Assembly (NCBI RefSeq): GCF_002251795.1
Contig: NZ_NOXU01000030.1
Span: 546,972 to 610,971, forward strand
Source: Niveispirillum lacus
GTDB taxonomy: Bacteria; Pseudomonadota; Alphaproteobacteria; Azospirillales; Azospirillaceae
Reading direction: 5' to 3'
DNA: 64,000 nt
Positions 31,237-40,682 of this stretch are shown here, one piece after another. The translations under genes and the position numbers were made by a program. Each line of letters begins with the position of its first letter. The stretch's first letter is position 1. A model generated the notes under the pieces. It was not told the origin of the DNA, searched no databases, and was given only the letters and a program-made list of their open reading frames with translations.

Positions 31237-31998
31237 ATGGTGTCCGCCCTCCCGCAACCGGTCGCAGGCTCACACCCGTCTATCGGCGGTGACGTGCCAC
31301 CTGTGCTGTTGCGCCGTCTCGCCCAGGCCCATGGGTTGGTGCAGAGTGATTGGGACATTGAGGCGGCAGAGGCGGGCGGCCTGTCAGTCGCGCCGGCGAT
31401 TCTGGTTACCCTGCGTGGCAGTTCGCGGGAGCTGCAGGCGGCCCTCGATCTGGGGATACACGCCTATATCGAGTTGGGTGATGACGAGCAATTGCCTGCC
31501 GGGTTGCTGTCGCTGGTGACACAGCAAGCAGGGTTACACCTGTCCTTGTCCACCGTGACCAGTTTCAGCCTGGATATGGCGCCGCTGCTCTGCGCAGCCC
31601 TGGTGGCGCGTGGATGGCTTGAGGGGCGGCGGCGGGCGGACGCAGAAATCTGTGTGCATGAGGCGGTGTCAAACGCCATTGTCCATGGCAATCTGGATAT
31701 CCATCAGGCCCCCACTGCCGATGGCGTGGCGTTTGACGGGTTTTACCGCCTGGTGCAGGAGCGACTGACCAATCGCGAGCATGCCAACCGCCGTGTCACG
31801 GTGGAGGCATTGGTCCAGCCGCCCGACCTTTGCATCCGGATCACCGATCAAGGGCGTGGGCATCCAGGGTTGATACCGACAGAGATCGACAGGTTGGAGG
31901 CCAAGTCCGGCCGTGGCGTCCGCATCATGGGCGAATTGGCAGACCGGGTGTCGTTCAGTGATGCCGGACGCACCGTCAGCCTGACTTTCCGCCGATGA
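31237..31998 (+). CDS. Anti-sigma-type serine kinase (HATPase fold)
   Basis: A 253-aa protein. The C-terminal 140 residues form the GHKL ATPase fold of RsbW/SpoIIAB-type kinases: N-box ICVHEAVSNAIVHGNLD, G1-like IRITDQGRGHPG and GRGVRIMGELAD. The N-terminal 110 residues (ILVTLRG ... IELGDDEQLPAGL) look like a degenerate receiver or regulatory domain. It likely phosphorylates the STAS protein encoded just before. No sigma factor gene is in the window, so the output may be a non-sigma target. Its stop overlaps the next start (ATGA). Confidence 0.88.
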   Translation: MVSALPQPVAGSHPSIGGDVPPVLLRRLAQAHGLVQSDWDIEAAEAGGLSVAPAILVTLRGSSRELQAALDLGIHAYIELGDDEQLPAGLLSLVTQQAGLHLSLSTVTSFSLDMAPLLCAALVARGWLEGRRRADAEICVHEAVSNAIVHGNLDIHQAPTADGVAFDGFYRLVQERLTNREHANRRVTVEALVQPPDLCIRITDQGRGHPGLIPTEIDRLEAKSGRGVRIMGELADRVSFSDAGRTVSLTFRR

Positions 31999-33185
31999 CG
32001 GAAATCACCGCGATGCCGCCGGCATATGGGCCGCACCGCATCAGCTTTGCGGAATGCCGCGTCCTGATTGTCGATGACAGCCGTTTCAACCGCGAAATCC
32101 TGTCGCGGTTCATGCAATGGGTGGGGATCGGCCGCATCGATATGGCGGCCGACGGACAGGAAGGGCTGGCCATGCTGCGGGCGACCAGCTACGACCTGAT
32201 CGTTCTGGATAGCGGCATGCCGGTGCTGGATGGGTTGAGCCTGTGTCGGTTGATCCGACAGGAACCGGTCTGGACCGATCTTCCAGTCCTGATGCAGACA
32301 TCCGCCGCCAACGACCCGGCTGGCGTGAAATGTTTCGAGGCCGGGGCCAGCGATATCATCACCAAGCCGATCAACCCCGGCGAATGCATGGCGCGGGTTC
32401 GTCTGCATCTGGAAAAGCAGTTCTTTTTCCGCAACCTGTCGGATTTTCATCGCCGTCTGCACAATGATCTGAAGCTGGCGCGGTCCATGCAGACCTCGTT
32501 AATTCCGGACGCGCGGCGCATCGCTGCCGCCGGTGCCCGCCACAAATTGTCGATCGAGGGGCATTTCGAGCCATCGGACGAGTTGGGTGGCGATTTCTGG
32601 ACCCTGTTTGACCTGGGTGATGATCGATTGGGCCTGCTGGCCGCCGATTTTTCTGGCCACGGTATCTCCGCCGCCATCAATACCTTCCGGTTCCACACTC
32701 TGATCGAACGGATACCGCCACAGGGGTTGGAGCCGGCGGAATGGCTGACCATGTTGAACCGGCCGTTGAAGGATCTGCTGCCGGTGGGGCAGTTTGCCAC
32801 CTGCTTTTATGGAATCATCGACAGTCGGCTTGGCACCCTGTCCTATGCTGCGGCAGGCGCCCCCAGCCCGATGCTGTATCATAATGGACAGGTGACGATG
32901 CTCGACGCCAGTGGCTTGATGCTGGGTGTGACCAACAATCCGTCCTTGACCGCCGATACCGTGCCGTTTCCTCGTGGGGCCTCACTTCTGGTCTATTCCG
33001 ACGCCATGATAGAGGCGGATGATGTGGGGGGGCATCTCATCGGAGAGGATGGTTTGCTGCGTTTGGTGCGGCAATGTTTTCCAGGAGGCGAGAACAGACT
33101 TGCGCGATTGCTCGCCGCCTTCGACACTATGGCAGCGCGGCCCCTGGCCGACGATCTGACGGCCATTTGCATCAGCAGGGTGTGA
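31995..33185 (+). CDS. Response regulator with PP2C (SpoIIE/RsbU) phosphatase output
   Basis: A 396-aa protein. Receiver domain at about 10-135 (LIVDDSRFNRE, phospho-Asp in VLDSGMPVLDG, Lys in ITKPI), then a helical linker and a PP2C phosphatase domain with the metal-binding SDELGGDFW and LLAADFSGHGISAA. Phosphorylation should switch the phosphatase, which would dephosphorylate the STAS protein two genes upstream. This gives a two-component input into a partner switch. Confidence 0.93.
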   Translation: MTEITAMPPAYGPHRISFAECRVLIVDDSRFNREILSRFMQWVGIGRIDMAADGQEGLAMLRATSYDLIVLDSGMPVLDGLSLCRLIRQEPVWTDLPVLMQTSAANDPAGVKCFEAGASDIITKPINPGECMARVRLHLEKQFFFRNLSDFHRRLHNDLKLARSMQTSLIPDARRIAAAGARHKLSIEGHFEPSDELGGDFWTLFDLGDDRLGLLAADFSGHGISAAINTFRFHTLIERIPPQGLEPAEWLTMLNRPLKDLLPVGQFATCFYGIIDSRLGTLSYAAAGAPSPMLYHNGQVTMLDASGLMLGVTNNPSLTADTVPFPRGASLLVYSDAMIEADDVGGHLIGEDGLLRLVRQCFPGGENRLARLLAAFDTMAARPLADDLTAICISRV

Positions 33186-33187
33186 CC

Positions 33188-33529
33188 ATGCCGGTGATGT
33201 CCCTCCCCACCTGGATCAAGGCGCTGTTCAAGCCGAACCGCCGCCGGTTCGACCGTCATGCGGTGCAGTTCGGTATCCGGCTGCAGGCCGGTGGCCAGCG
33301 TTTTGAGTGCCATATGCGCGATGTGTCGCCCAGCGGTGCCTTGCTTGTCGATGCGCCCAACCTGCCCATCGGCACCATGGCCATTCTGGAAATCCCACAG
33401 ATTGCCCTGACCGCCGATGCGCGGGTGGTGCGCCGCACCGACCTGGGAATCGGGATCGAGTTTTCCAAAGAAGGGGTTGGGGCCATCGTCGCGGGCTGGG
33501 CCATGGGCCAAAGCCCCGTGGCGGAATAG
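33188..33529 (+). CDS. PilZ-domain c-di-GMP-binding protein
   Basis: A 113-aa single PilZ domain. The c-di-GMP motifs are RRFDRH (RxxxR, near residue 19-23) and DVSPSG (DxSxxG). It starts 2 bases after the phosphatase gene stop and is the last gene of the operon, linking the partner switch and CheZ to c-di-GMP. Confidence 0.9.
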   Translation: MPVMSLPTWIKALFKPNRRRFDRHAVQFGIRLQAGGQRFECHMRDVSPSGALLVDAPNLPIGTMAILEIPQIALTADARVVRRTDLGIGIEFSKEGVGAIVAGWAMGQSPVAE

Positions 33530-33618
33530 AAGGGTTTCGCCCACAACCCTTGTGTCCGGGGACCGGGCAGGCCATGTGCTATGGTCTTTACCCTATTGCC
33601 CCCTGATGGAAACCGATC

Positions 33619-35391
33619 TTGGCCGTATCCGCCGCCGTCCCCCCAAAAAAGGCCACCCGCACCCGTGCTCTGCTGGGCCGACTGACGGCGGCCTATTTGG
33701 GGCCCTACAAGCCGAAACTGTTCCTGGCCCTGCTGTTGATGGCGTTGGAAGCGGCAGGAACAGGTGCGGTTGCCTGGGGTTTCCAGCCGTTGCTGGACCG
33801 GGCGTTCCAACCCGACAATCAGGGCTTCCTGCTGCCATTTGCGGCCCTGATCATGGCGGCCTTCGTTGTGCGTGGTACCGCAGCCTATGGCCATTCGGTG
33901 CTGGTCAACCATGTGGGCCAACGCATTGTGGCGCGAATCCAGGCCCAAGTTTATGGCCATCTGATCCGGTCCGATCTGGCCTATCTGCACGGTCGCGCCT
34001 CCGGCCAATGGATCTCGCATCTGGTCAATGATGTGAACCAGATGCGGCTGGCCGTGTCGGAATGTCTGACGGGGGCGGTCAATCACAGCCTGACCCTGGT
34101 CGTGCTGGTCTGCATCATGTTCTATCAGGATTGGCGGCTGGGCCTGATCGCCTTCACGGTGTTTCCCATGTCGGGCTGGTTCCTGGGCCGGCTGGGCAAG
34201 CGGCTGCGGCGCATCGCCACCAGCCAGCAGACCGAACTGGGTAATTTTTCTGCCGTGCTGGGCCAGACATTCCAGGGGGCCCGCCATGTGAAGGCCTATG
34301 GCATGGAGGGCCACGAGGAACGCCGGGTGGGCGTCACCATCGACCGGCTGCGCAAGCTGACGGCCAAAAGCTACCGCACCGGCGCGTCCATGCTGCCCAT
34401 CAACGAGATTTTCAGCGGTGCCGCCGTTGTCGGCGTCATCATCTATGGCGGTCTTGCCATTGCCGACGGCACGCGCACGGCGGGACAGTTGGTCAGCTTC
34501 ATCGGCTCCTTCATGCTGGCCTATCAGCCCATGAAGGCCCTGACCAAGCTGAATGCGCAGCTTCAGATCGGGCTGGCGGCGGCGGACCGGGTGCTAGCGG
34601 TGTTGGACACACCGCCGGCCATTACCGACCGTGCTGATGCCAAGGTACTGCCTGCGGACAGCCGTCACGATATCAGCCTGCGCGATGTCCGTTTTTCCTA
34701 TGATGGGGAGAAGGAAGCGCTGGAGGGCGTGGATATCCTTGTGCCGGCGGGGCGCACGGTGGCCCTGGTCGGCGCGTCGGGGTCGGGCAAGACCACCGTG
34801 TTGAATCTGATCCCCCGCTTTTATGATGTGACAGGCGGTTCGGTCAGTGTGGGGGGGCTGGATGTCCGTGATCTGACCCTGGACAGTCTGCGCGCGGCCA
34901 TCGCGCTGGTCAGCCAGGAAACGGCCCTGTTCGATGACACGATCCGGGCCAATATCGCCTATGGCCGGCCAGGCGCGACGCAGCCCGAAATCGAGGCGGC
35001 GGCGCGTGATGCGGCAGCCCATGATTTTATCATGGATCTGCCCGACGGGTACGACACCATCGTCGGTGAAATGGGCCTGAAACTGTCGGGGGGGCAGCGC
35101 CAGCGTATCGCCATCGCCCGCGCCATGTTGAAAAACGCGCCCATCCTGCTGCTTGACGAGGCGACATCGGCGCTGGACAGCGCGTCGGAGCGGGCGGTGC
35201 AGGAGGCGTTGCGCCGCCTGCAGGCCGGGCGCACCACCCTGGTCATCGCCCACCGCCTGTCCACCATTGCCGATGCCGACCATATCTATGTCATGGATGC
35301 CGGGCGCGTCGTGGAACAGGGGGCGCATGAGCAGCTTCTGGCCCAAGGTGGGGCCTATGCGCGCTATCAGATGCTCCAAGGCGGCATTTAG
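33619..35391 (+). CDS. MsbA-like ABC exporter (fused permease and ATPase)
   Basis: A 590-aa half-transporter. Six membrane helices (about 30-310), then a nucleotide-binding domain with Walker A GASGSGKTT, signature LSGGQRQR, Walker B ILLLDEATSALD and the H-loop IAHRLST. It fits lipid A/lipid or drug exporters of the MsbA type. The start appears to be the TTG at 33619; the nearby ATG at 33606 is out of frame. Its 3' end overlaps the 3' end of ilvE by 4 bases on the other strand. Confidence 0.92.
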   Translation: MAVSAAVPPKKATRTRALLGRLTAAYLGPYKPKLFLALLLMALEAAGTGAVAWGFQPLLDRAFQPDNQGFLLPFAALIMAAFVVRGTAAYGHSVLVNHVGQRIVARIQAQVYGHLIRSDLAYLHGRASGQWISHLVNDVNQMRLAVSECLTGAVNHSLTLVVLVCIMFYQDWRLGLIAFTVFPMSGWFLGRLGKRLRRIATSQQTELGNFSAVLGQTFQGARHVKAYGMEGHEERRVGVTIDRLRKLTAKSYRTGASMLPINEIFSGAAVVGVIIYGGLAIADGTRTAGQLVSFIGSFMLAYQPMKALTKLNAQLQIGLAAADRVLAVLDTPPAITDRADAKVLPADSRHDISLRDVRFSYDGEKEALEGVDILVPAGRTVALVGASGSGKTTVLNLIPRFYDVTGGSVSVGGLDVRDLTLDSLRAAIALVSQETALFDDTIRANIAYGRPGATQPEIEAAARDAAAHDFIMDLPDGYDTIVGEMGLKLSGGQRQRIAIARAMLKNAPILLLDEATSALDSASERAVQEALRRLQAGRTTLVIAHRLSTIADADHIYVMDAGRVVEQGAHEQLLAQGGAYARYQMLQGGI

Positions 35392-36284
35392 GCGACCGCA
35401 GCCAGGACCAGCCGGCCATTCACAAGGTCGCTGTAATCAGCCATCAGGGTTCGGCATATATCGCCCGGTCGGTAGGTCCAGTCGCCGATACGGCTTACGG
35501 GTGTTACTTCTGCTGCTGATCCGGTCAAGAAAATCTCTGTCGCCGCCGCCAGCTCGTCCAGCATGAAATGGCGTTCCAGCACGGTATAGCCCCGGCGGCG
35601 TGCCAGTTCGATGACAGTCTGACGCGTAATGCCGTTCAGGAAACAATCGGGGATCGGTGTATGGATAACGCCATCCTTGACCATGAACAGGTTGGCCCCC
35701 GTCGCTTCGGCCACATAACCCCGATAATCCAGCATCAGCGCGTCCTGACGGCCATTGCGCTCTGCCTCATGTTTGGACAGGGTACAGATCATGTAGAGGC
35801 CGGCGGCCTTGGCCTCCGTCGGGGCGGTATCAGGCGCGGGGCGCCGCCAGCGGGCGATTTCCAGGGATATGCCCTGCATCCGCGCCTCCGGGGTGAAATA
35901 GCTGGGCCATTCCCAGCAGGCAATGGCCAGATGGATTTTGTTCTGCTGTGCCGCCACACCCATCATTTCGCTGCCGCGCCAGGCGACGGGGCGCAGGTAA
36001 CCATCTGTCAGACCGGCGACGCGGCAGACCTCGCGTTTGGCCTCTTCGATCTGCGCCACGCTGTAGGGGATGTCGAAGCCCAGCAGTTCGGCCGATCGGC
36101 GCAGGCGTAGGGCATGATCGCGCGACCTGAAGATGACGCCATTGTAAATGCGCTCCCCCTCAAATACACAGCTTGCATAGTGCAGCCCATGGGTCAGGAC
36201 ATGGATCTGTGCTTCACGCCATGGCACGATTGCCCCGTCAAACCAGATGTGGCCATCGCGGTCGTGAAACGGGATGATCGTCAT
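35388..36284 (-). CDS. ilvE: Branched-chain amino acid aminotransferase
   Basis: A 298-aa fold-type IV PLP enzyme that interconverts branched-chain amino acids and 2-oxo acids with glutamate. Motifs: IHVLTHGLHYASCVFEGER at the substrate site, TEAKAAGLYM with the PLP-binding lysine, EATGANLFMVKDG and LNGITRQTVIELA at the phosphate site. It is divergent from the marR-ompR-envZ-type genes. Confidence 0.95.
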   Translation of the reverse strand: MTIIPFHDRDGHIWFDGAIVPWREAQIHVLTHGLHYASCVFEGERIYNGVIFRSRDHALRLRRSAELLGFDIPYSVAQIEEAKREVCRVAGLTDGYLRPVAWRGSEMMGVAAQQNKIHLAIACWEWPSYFTPEARMQGISLEIARWRRPAPDTAPTEAKAAGLYMICTLSKHEAERNGRQDALMLDYRGYVAEATGANLFMVKDGVIHTPIPDCFLNGITRQTVIELARRRGYTVLERHFMLDELAAATEIFLTGSAAEVTPVSRIGDWTYRPGDICRTLMADYSDLVNGRLVLAAVA

Positions 36285-36355
36285 TTGGGACTTCCTTGTT
36301 GTTTTATGTCGCGTATAACTCCATTCACGTTACGGAATTGCGGAAATAAGTCAAC
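36285..36355. promoter_or_regulatory. Divergent promoter region of ilvE and marR
   Basis: The 71-base spacer is AT-richer than the genes on both sides and contains a loose inverted repeat (CGTATAAC ... GTTACG, around 36311-36335). MarR proteins often bind such a site in the spacer of their own gene. No boxes are fixed. Confidence 0.35.
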
Positions 36356-36847
36356 ATGGCTGACATAAAATCGGGGCCGAACCCGCTTTTCCTGCGCGAG
36401 GAAGATCTTCGCCAGGGTATCGAGATGCTGTTCTACGCCTATCGCGATTTCACGGCGGAGCCGGATGCCATGCTGGCCCGGATCGGGTTGGGCCGGGCGC
36501 ATCACCGTGTCGTGTATTTTGTGGGGCGCTATCCGTCGATCACGGTGACTGAATTACTGAGCATCCTGCAGATCACAAAGCAGAGCCTGAGCCGTGTCCT
36601 GTCCGATCTGGTGGAGCAGGAATATATCGCGCAGCGACCGGGAACCAAGGACCGGCGTCAGCGGCTGCTGACGCTGACCGACAAGGGGATCGAGTTGGAA
36701 CGTAGCCTGTCGGATGCCCAGCGCGCCCGCATTGCCCAGGCCTATCGTGCGGCCGGTGCGGCGGCGGTGGAGGGGTTCCGCACCGTGATGCTGGGCATTA
36801 TCGACGCCGAAGACCGCGCCAAATTTCCGCCACCGGGCAAGCGGTGA
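36356..36847 (+). CDS. MarR family transcriptional regulator
   Basis: A 163-aa winged-helix protein. The DNA-binding part reads SITVTELLSILQITKQSLSRVLSDLVEQEYI with the wing RPGTKDRRQRLLTLTDKG. Helical dimer regions flank it. It is divergent from ilvE and lies 33 bases upstream of the OmpR-type regulator. The ligand is unknown. Confidence 0.93.
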   Translation: MADIKSGPNPLFLREEDLRQGIEMLFYAYRDFTAEPDAMLARIGLGRAHHRVVYFVGRYPSITVTELLSILQITKQSLSRVLSDLVEQEYIAQRPGTKDRRQRLLTLTDKGIELERSLSDAQRARIAQAYRAAGAAAVEGFRTVMLGIIDAEDRAKFPPPGKR

Positions 36848-36880
36848 CCGATCGTGCCCTTCCATGCTATGTGAAGGGCC

Positions 36881-37591
36881 ATGATGCGTGAAGACCCTGC
36901 CGAACAGCCCCATATCCTGGTCGTTGACGATGACACGCGCCTGCGTGAGGCGTTACGCCGGTATCTGGGGCAGAACGGGTTTCTGGTTACCGGGGCGGCC
37001 GATGCCGCCGAAGCGCGGGCCAAACTGGCCGGGCTGGTATTTGACCTGATCGTGCTGGACGTCATGATGCCCGGGGAAAGCGGGCTGTCCTTATGCCAAG
37101 ACCTGGTCGCGACCGGCAACACGCCCATCTTGATGCTGACAGCCCGAAGTGAAGCGGATGATCGCATCCGTGGGCTGGAAGCCGGGGCCGATGATTATCT
37201 GTCCAAGCCGTTCGAGCCGCGGGAGCTGGTGCTGCGCTTGACCGCCATCCTGCGCCGGACGGCCCGCAACGCACCGCAGGCACCGCTTGCCGCCTCGCCC
37301 ATCCGTCTGGGGCGGTATCTGTTTGATGCCGAGCGTGAAGAATTGCGCGCCGGAACCGAGATTGTTCGGCTTACCAGCATGGAATCCAGTCTGTTGCGCA
37401 CCCTGGCAGCGGAGCCGGGTGTTGTGCTCAGTCGGGAAGCATTGGTGGCCAAGGCCGGCGTGGATGCGGCCAACGAGCGCACCATTGACGTTCAGGTGAC
37501 ACGGCTGCGCCGTAAATTGGAAGATGATCCGCGTGAGCCGCGTTATCTTCAGACGGTTCGTGGTGAAGGTTATGTGTTGAGGCCCGATTGA
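36881..37591 (+). CDS. OmpR family response regulator
   Basis: A 236-aa regulator with a receiver domain (VVDDDTRLREALRRYL, phospho-Asp in VLDVMMPGESG, Lys in YLSKPFEP) and a C-terminal winged helix ending RKLEDDPREPRYLQTVRGEGYVLRPD, the OmpR/PhoB signature. Its stop overlaps the kinase start by 3 bases (TTGA). It corresponds to the OmpR of an EnvZ/OmpR-like pair. Confidence 0.94.
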   Translation: MMREDPAEQPHILVVDDDTRLREALRRYLGQNGFLVTGAADAAEARAKLAGLVFDLIVLDVMMPGESGLSLCQDLVATGNTPILMLTARSEADDRIRGLEAGADDYLSKPFEPRELVLRLTAILRRTARNAPQAPLAASPIRLGRYLFDAEREELRAGTEIVRLTSMESSLLRTLAAEPGVVLSREALVAKAGVDAANERTIDVQVTRLRRKLEDDPREPRYLQTVRGEGYVLRPD

Positions 37592-38955
37592 ACGCGTGGT
37601 GGCAGGAATTGTGGCGGCGGCGCCCCCAACCGATACGCTTGCTGAAGCGCTCTGTGCCGGCAACCCTGTTCGCGCGGTCGCTGCTGATTATGATGACGCC
37701 TGTGGTGCTGGCCCAGGCCATCGCTACTTTTGTGTTCTACGACCGGCACTGGGATACGATGACCAACCGGCTGGCCAATTCGGTCTCTGGTGAGATTGCC
37801 TTTGTCATTGAACAACTGGCCCGTGACAAGGATGAGGCGGCCCGGGCGGAAACCCTGTCCATGGCCGCACGCCATACCGACATCCTGTTCACCTGGAATC
37901 CAGGGGAGGAACTGCCTGCCCCGCCGGCCCGGTTGCGCGGGGCGCTGGAAGAGACATTGGGGCAGGCCTTGGATGACCGGGTGCGCCGACCCTGGCGCAT
38001 CAACAGCAATGTCGCCCATAAATGGATCGAGATCCGGGTCCAACTGCCAGAGGGGGTGCTGTCGGTCCTGTCACCGGAACGGCGGCTCTACAGCTTCACC
38101 AGCTATCTTTTTATCATCTGGATGCTGGGGAGTGCGTTGGTTCTATTCTCCATCGCCACCTTGTTCATGCGTAACCAGATCCGGCCCATCCGTCGCCTGG
38201 CCGTGGCGGCTGATGCCTTTGGTAAGGGCCGCGATATGGCCGATTTCCGCCCTGAAGGCGCGGTGGAGGTCAGACAGGCGGCCCATGCATTTTTACTGAT
38301 GCGCGACCGTATCCGCCGACAGATCGCGCAGCGGACCGAGATGCTGGCTGGTGTCAGCCATGATCTGCGTACGCCATTGACCCGCATGAAGCTGCAACTG
38401 GCCATGATGCCGGACATGGCCGAGGTCGAGGAACTGAAGGCCGATGTGGCAGAGATGCAGGTGATGATTGACGGTTACCTGTCCTTTGCGCGTGGCGATG
38501 GCGAGGAGGAGGAGCGGCAGGTGGACCTGTCGCTGCTGTTGGCAGAGATCGCTGGTAATGCCCGACGCGAGGGTGCACGGCTGACCCTGGACCCGACCGT
38601 GACGCAGGGTGAGGCGGTGGTGCTGCCGCTGCGGCTATTGTCGCTGCGCCGGTGCCTGACCAACCTGATCGGCAATGCCGCGCGCTATGGCCGCCATGTC
38701 TGGCTGAGCCTGGAGCGGCGGGGCAATTTTGTTGAAATCCTGATTGATGATGATGGGCCGGGCATTCCCGAGGATCAGCGCGATGCGGTGTTCCGCCCCT
38801 TCTTCCGCCTGGAGCCGTCGCGCAATCAGAAGACGGGCGGGGTCGGCCTGGGCCTGACCATTGCCCGCGACATCGCACGGCAGCATGGCGGTGACGTTCT
38901 TCTGCGCGACAGCCCACAGAAAGGGTTGCGGGCTGTCGTACGCCTGCCTGTGTAG
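37588..38955 (+). CDS. EnvZ-like sensor histidine kinase
   Basis: A 455-aa membrane kinase: N-terminal membrane segment at about 30-50, periplasmic loop to about 165, second membrane segment near 170-190, HAMP, HisKA with the His in LAGVSHDLRTPLTRMKLQLAM, and HATPase with NLIGNAARYG, DDDGPGIP and GGVGLGLTIARD. The start is a TTG overlapping the stop of the response regulator gene. It is convergent with the thiamine-precursor transporter genes. Confidence 0.94.
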   Translation: MNAWWQELWRRRPQPIRLLKRSVPATLFARSLLIMMTPVVLAQAIATFVFYDRHWDTMTNRLANSVSGEIAFVIEQLARDKDEAARAETLSMAARHTDILFTWNPGEELPAPPARLRGALEETLGQALDDRVRRPWRINSNVAHKWIEIRVQLPEGVLSVLSPERRLYSFTSYLFIIWMLGSALVLFSIATLFMRNQIRPIRRLAVAADAFGKGRDMADFRPEGAVEVRQAAHAFLLMRDRIRRQIAQRTEMLAGVSHDLRTPLTRMKLQLAMMPDMAEVEELKADVAEMQVMIDGYLSFARGDGEEEERQVDLSLLLAEIAGNARREGARLTLDPTVTQGEAVVLPLRLLSLRRCLTNLIGNAARYGRHVWLSLERRGNFVEILIDDDGPGIPEDQRDAVFRPFFRLEPSRNQKTGGVGLGLTIARDIARQHGGDVLLRDSPQKGLRAVVRLPV

Positions 38956-39912
38956 TTACTTCACTTCCACGGCATAGGTGGCGACGTCCGGGGTGGTCTT
39001 GATCAGACCGCGGGCCTTCAGGAACTGGGCGAAGCGGTCATAGCGGGCATTGTCCAGGGCCCGGGGGCTGTGGGCAAAGCGGGCGATCGTGTCTTTCCAG
39101 GCGCGCCTGTTCAGTTCCGTATCCAGGTCCTTGCGGCCCTTGATGAACAGGCCCCAGGCTTCGTCCGGATGGTTGATCAGGAACTGTGTACCGCGCTCCA
39201 CGGCGTTGAGGAAACGGCCGATACGCGGGTCGTTGACCTTGTTCCTGGCCGTGATGAACACCAGTTCGTCATAGGGGGGCACGCCTTCCTCTTCGGGGAA
39301 AAAAGCGCGACCTTCCTTCTTCTCGATCGCCATCTGGTTCAATTCAAAGTTACGGTAGCCGCCCACAATGGCGTCCACCTGACCGGCGAAAAGGGCGGGC
39401 GACAGCGAGAAATTGACGTTGATCAGGGTCACGTCCTGCAAGGTGAGCCCGTGTTTCTCCAGCATGGCCCCCAGCAACGCATCTTCAAATCCGCCGACGG
39501 AGAAGCCAACCTTCTTGCCCTTCAGGTCCTTGATCGATTTGATCGGACCATCCTTCAGAACGATGACGGTATTTAAGGGCGTGGCGACCAGGGTACCGAC
39601 GCGGACGACAGGCAGCCCGGCATCGACCTGCAGATGCAACTGTGGCTGATAGGAGATGGCGATATCGCCCCGACCGGCTGCGACCAGACGTGGCGGGTCA
39701 TTGGGATCGGCGGGGGCAATCATCTCCACCGCCAGACCTTCCTCCCTGAAATAGCCCTTTTCCTGGGCCACATAGAGTGGGCCATGGTCGGGGTTCACGA
39801 ACCAGTCGAGCAACACCGTCATCTTGTCCTGCGCCAGGGCGGGCAGGGCGCCGGCGATACTGACGGTCATGGCGGCGGCCATGGCCATCGCGCGCATCCA
39901 ACGCATGTTCAT
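38956..39912 (-). CDS. thiY: Substrate-binding protein of a thiamine-precursor ABC transporter (NMT1/THI5-like)
   Basis: A 318-aa periplasmic protein with a signal peptide (AMAAAMTVSIAGALPALAQ). The mature protein follows the NMT1/THI5-like pattern: VLLDWFVNPDHGPLYVAQEKGYFREEGL, then DPPRLVAAGRGDIAISYQPQ and GKKVGFSVGGFED. Such proteins bind pyrimidine precursors of thiamine (HMP or formylaminopyrimidine). It is the last gene of an operon led by a TPP riboswitch, which supports the substrate. It overlaps the permease gene by 4 bases. Confidence 0.9.
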   Translation of the reverse strand: MNMRWMRAMAMAAAMTVSIAGALPALAQDKMTVLLDWFVNPDHGPLYVAQEKGYFREEGLAVEMIAPADPNDPPRLVAAGRGDIAISYQPQLHLQVDAGLPVVRVGTLVATPLNTVIVLKDGPIKSIKDLKGKKVGFSVGGFEDALLGAMLEKHGLTLQDVTLINVNFSLSPALFAGQVDAIVGGYRNFELNQMAIEKKEGRAFFPEEEGVPPYDELVFITARNKVNDPRIGRFLNAVERGTQFLINHPDEAWGLFIKGRKDLDTELNRRAWKDTIARFAHSPRALDNARYDRFAQFLKARGLIKTTPDVATYAVEVK

Positions 39913-40682
39913 TTTGTCTCTTCCTTGTTCATCACGCTGTCAGGCAGCCAGGGCAATGCCCGGCGAACGATAAGATCGACCAGCAGCCAGAGGCCAACGG
40001 CCAGCAGTGCCAGAATAAAAAGGGCGGCGAAGGTCAGGTCCGTCTGCACCCGCGCGGTGGCATGCAGCATCAGGTAGCCCAGCCCTGCCGACGCCCCCAC
40101 CCATTCCCCCACCACGGCCCCGATTGGGGCCACGGCCGCGGCCATGCGCAGGCCCGAGCCCAGGGCGGGCAGGGCTGCCGGCATACGGACATGGCGCAGC
40201 ATGGTCCAGGGTGTGGCCCCCATGGTCCGCGCCAGATCCAGCCAGCCGGGATCGGTGCGGCGCAACCCGTCATAGAAGCTGGCCGTGACAGGAAAGAAGA
40301 TGATCAGGGTTGCCATCGCCACCTTGGACGCCATGCCATAGCCCAACCACAGCACCAGCAGTGGCGCTATGGCGAAGACAGGGATGGCCTGGCTGGCCAG
40401 CAGCAGGGGCAGCAGCCAGCGCCGGGCCGCAGACGAGGCCGTCAGGGCCAGGGCGGCCAGCCCGCCGCAGAGCGTGCCCAGCCCCAGGCCCAGTACGATC
40501 TCTGCGGCGGTAAATCCCGCATGCCGGGCCAGCAATGCCCAATCATCCACAAGGCGCAATGCCACCCGTTCCGGACCCGGAAGGATATAGTGCGGCAGAT
40601 CGGCCAGCCGCACCAGTAAGGCCCAGGCCAGCACCAACCCCGCCAGGGTCACCATTCCGCGTACGAAACGAGCCCCCATCAT
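39909..40682 (-). CDS. thiX: Permease of the thiamine-precursor ABC transporter
   Basis: A 257-aa inner-membrane protein with about six helices and the ABC permease EAA-type loop (YDGLRRTDPGWLDLARTMGATPWTMLRHVRMPAALPALGSGLRMA). It overlaps both neighbours by 4 bases, so the three subunits are translated together. Confidence 0.9.
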   Translation of the reverse strand: MMGARFVRGMVTLAGLVLAWALLVRLADLPHYILPGPERVALRLVDDWALLARHAGFTAAEIVLGLGLGTLCGGLAALALTASSAARRWLLPLLLASQAIPVFAIAPLLVLWLGYGMASKVAMATLIIFFPVTASFYDGLRRTDPGWLDLARTMGATPWTMLRHVRMPAALPALGSGLRMAAAVAPIGAVVGEWVGASAGLGYLMLHATARVQTDLTFAALFILALLAVGLWLLVDLIVRRALPWLPDSVMNKEETK

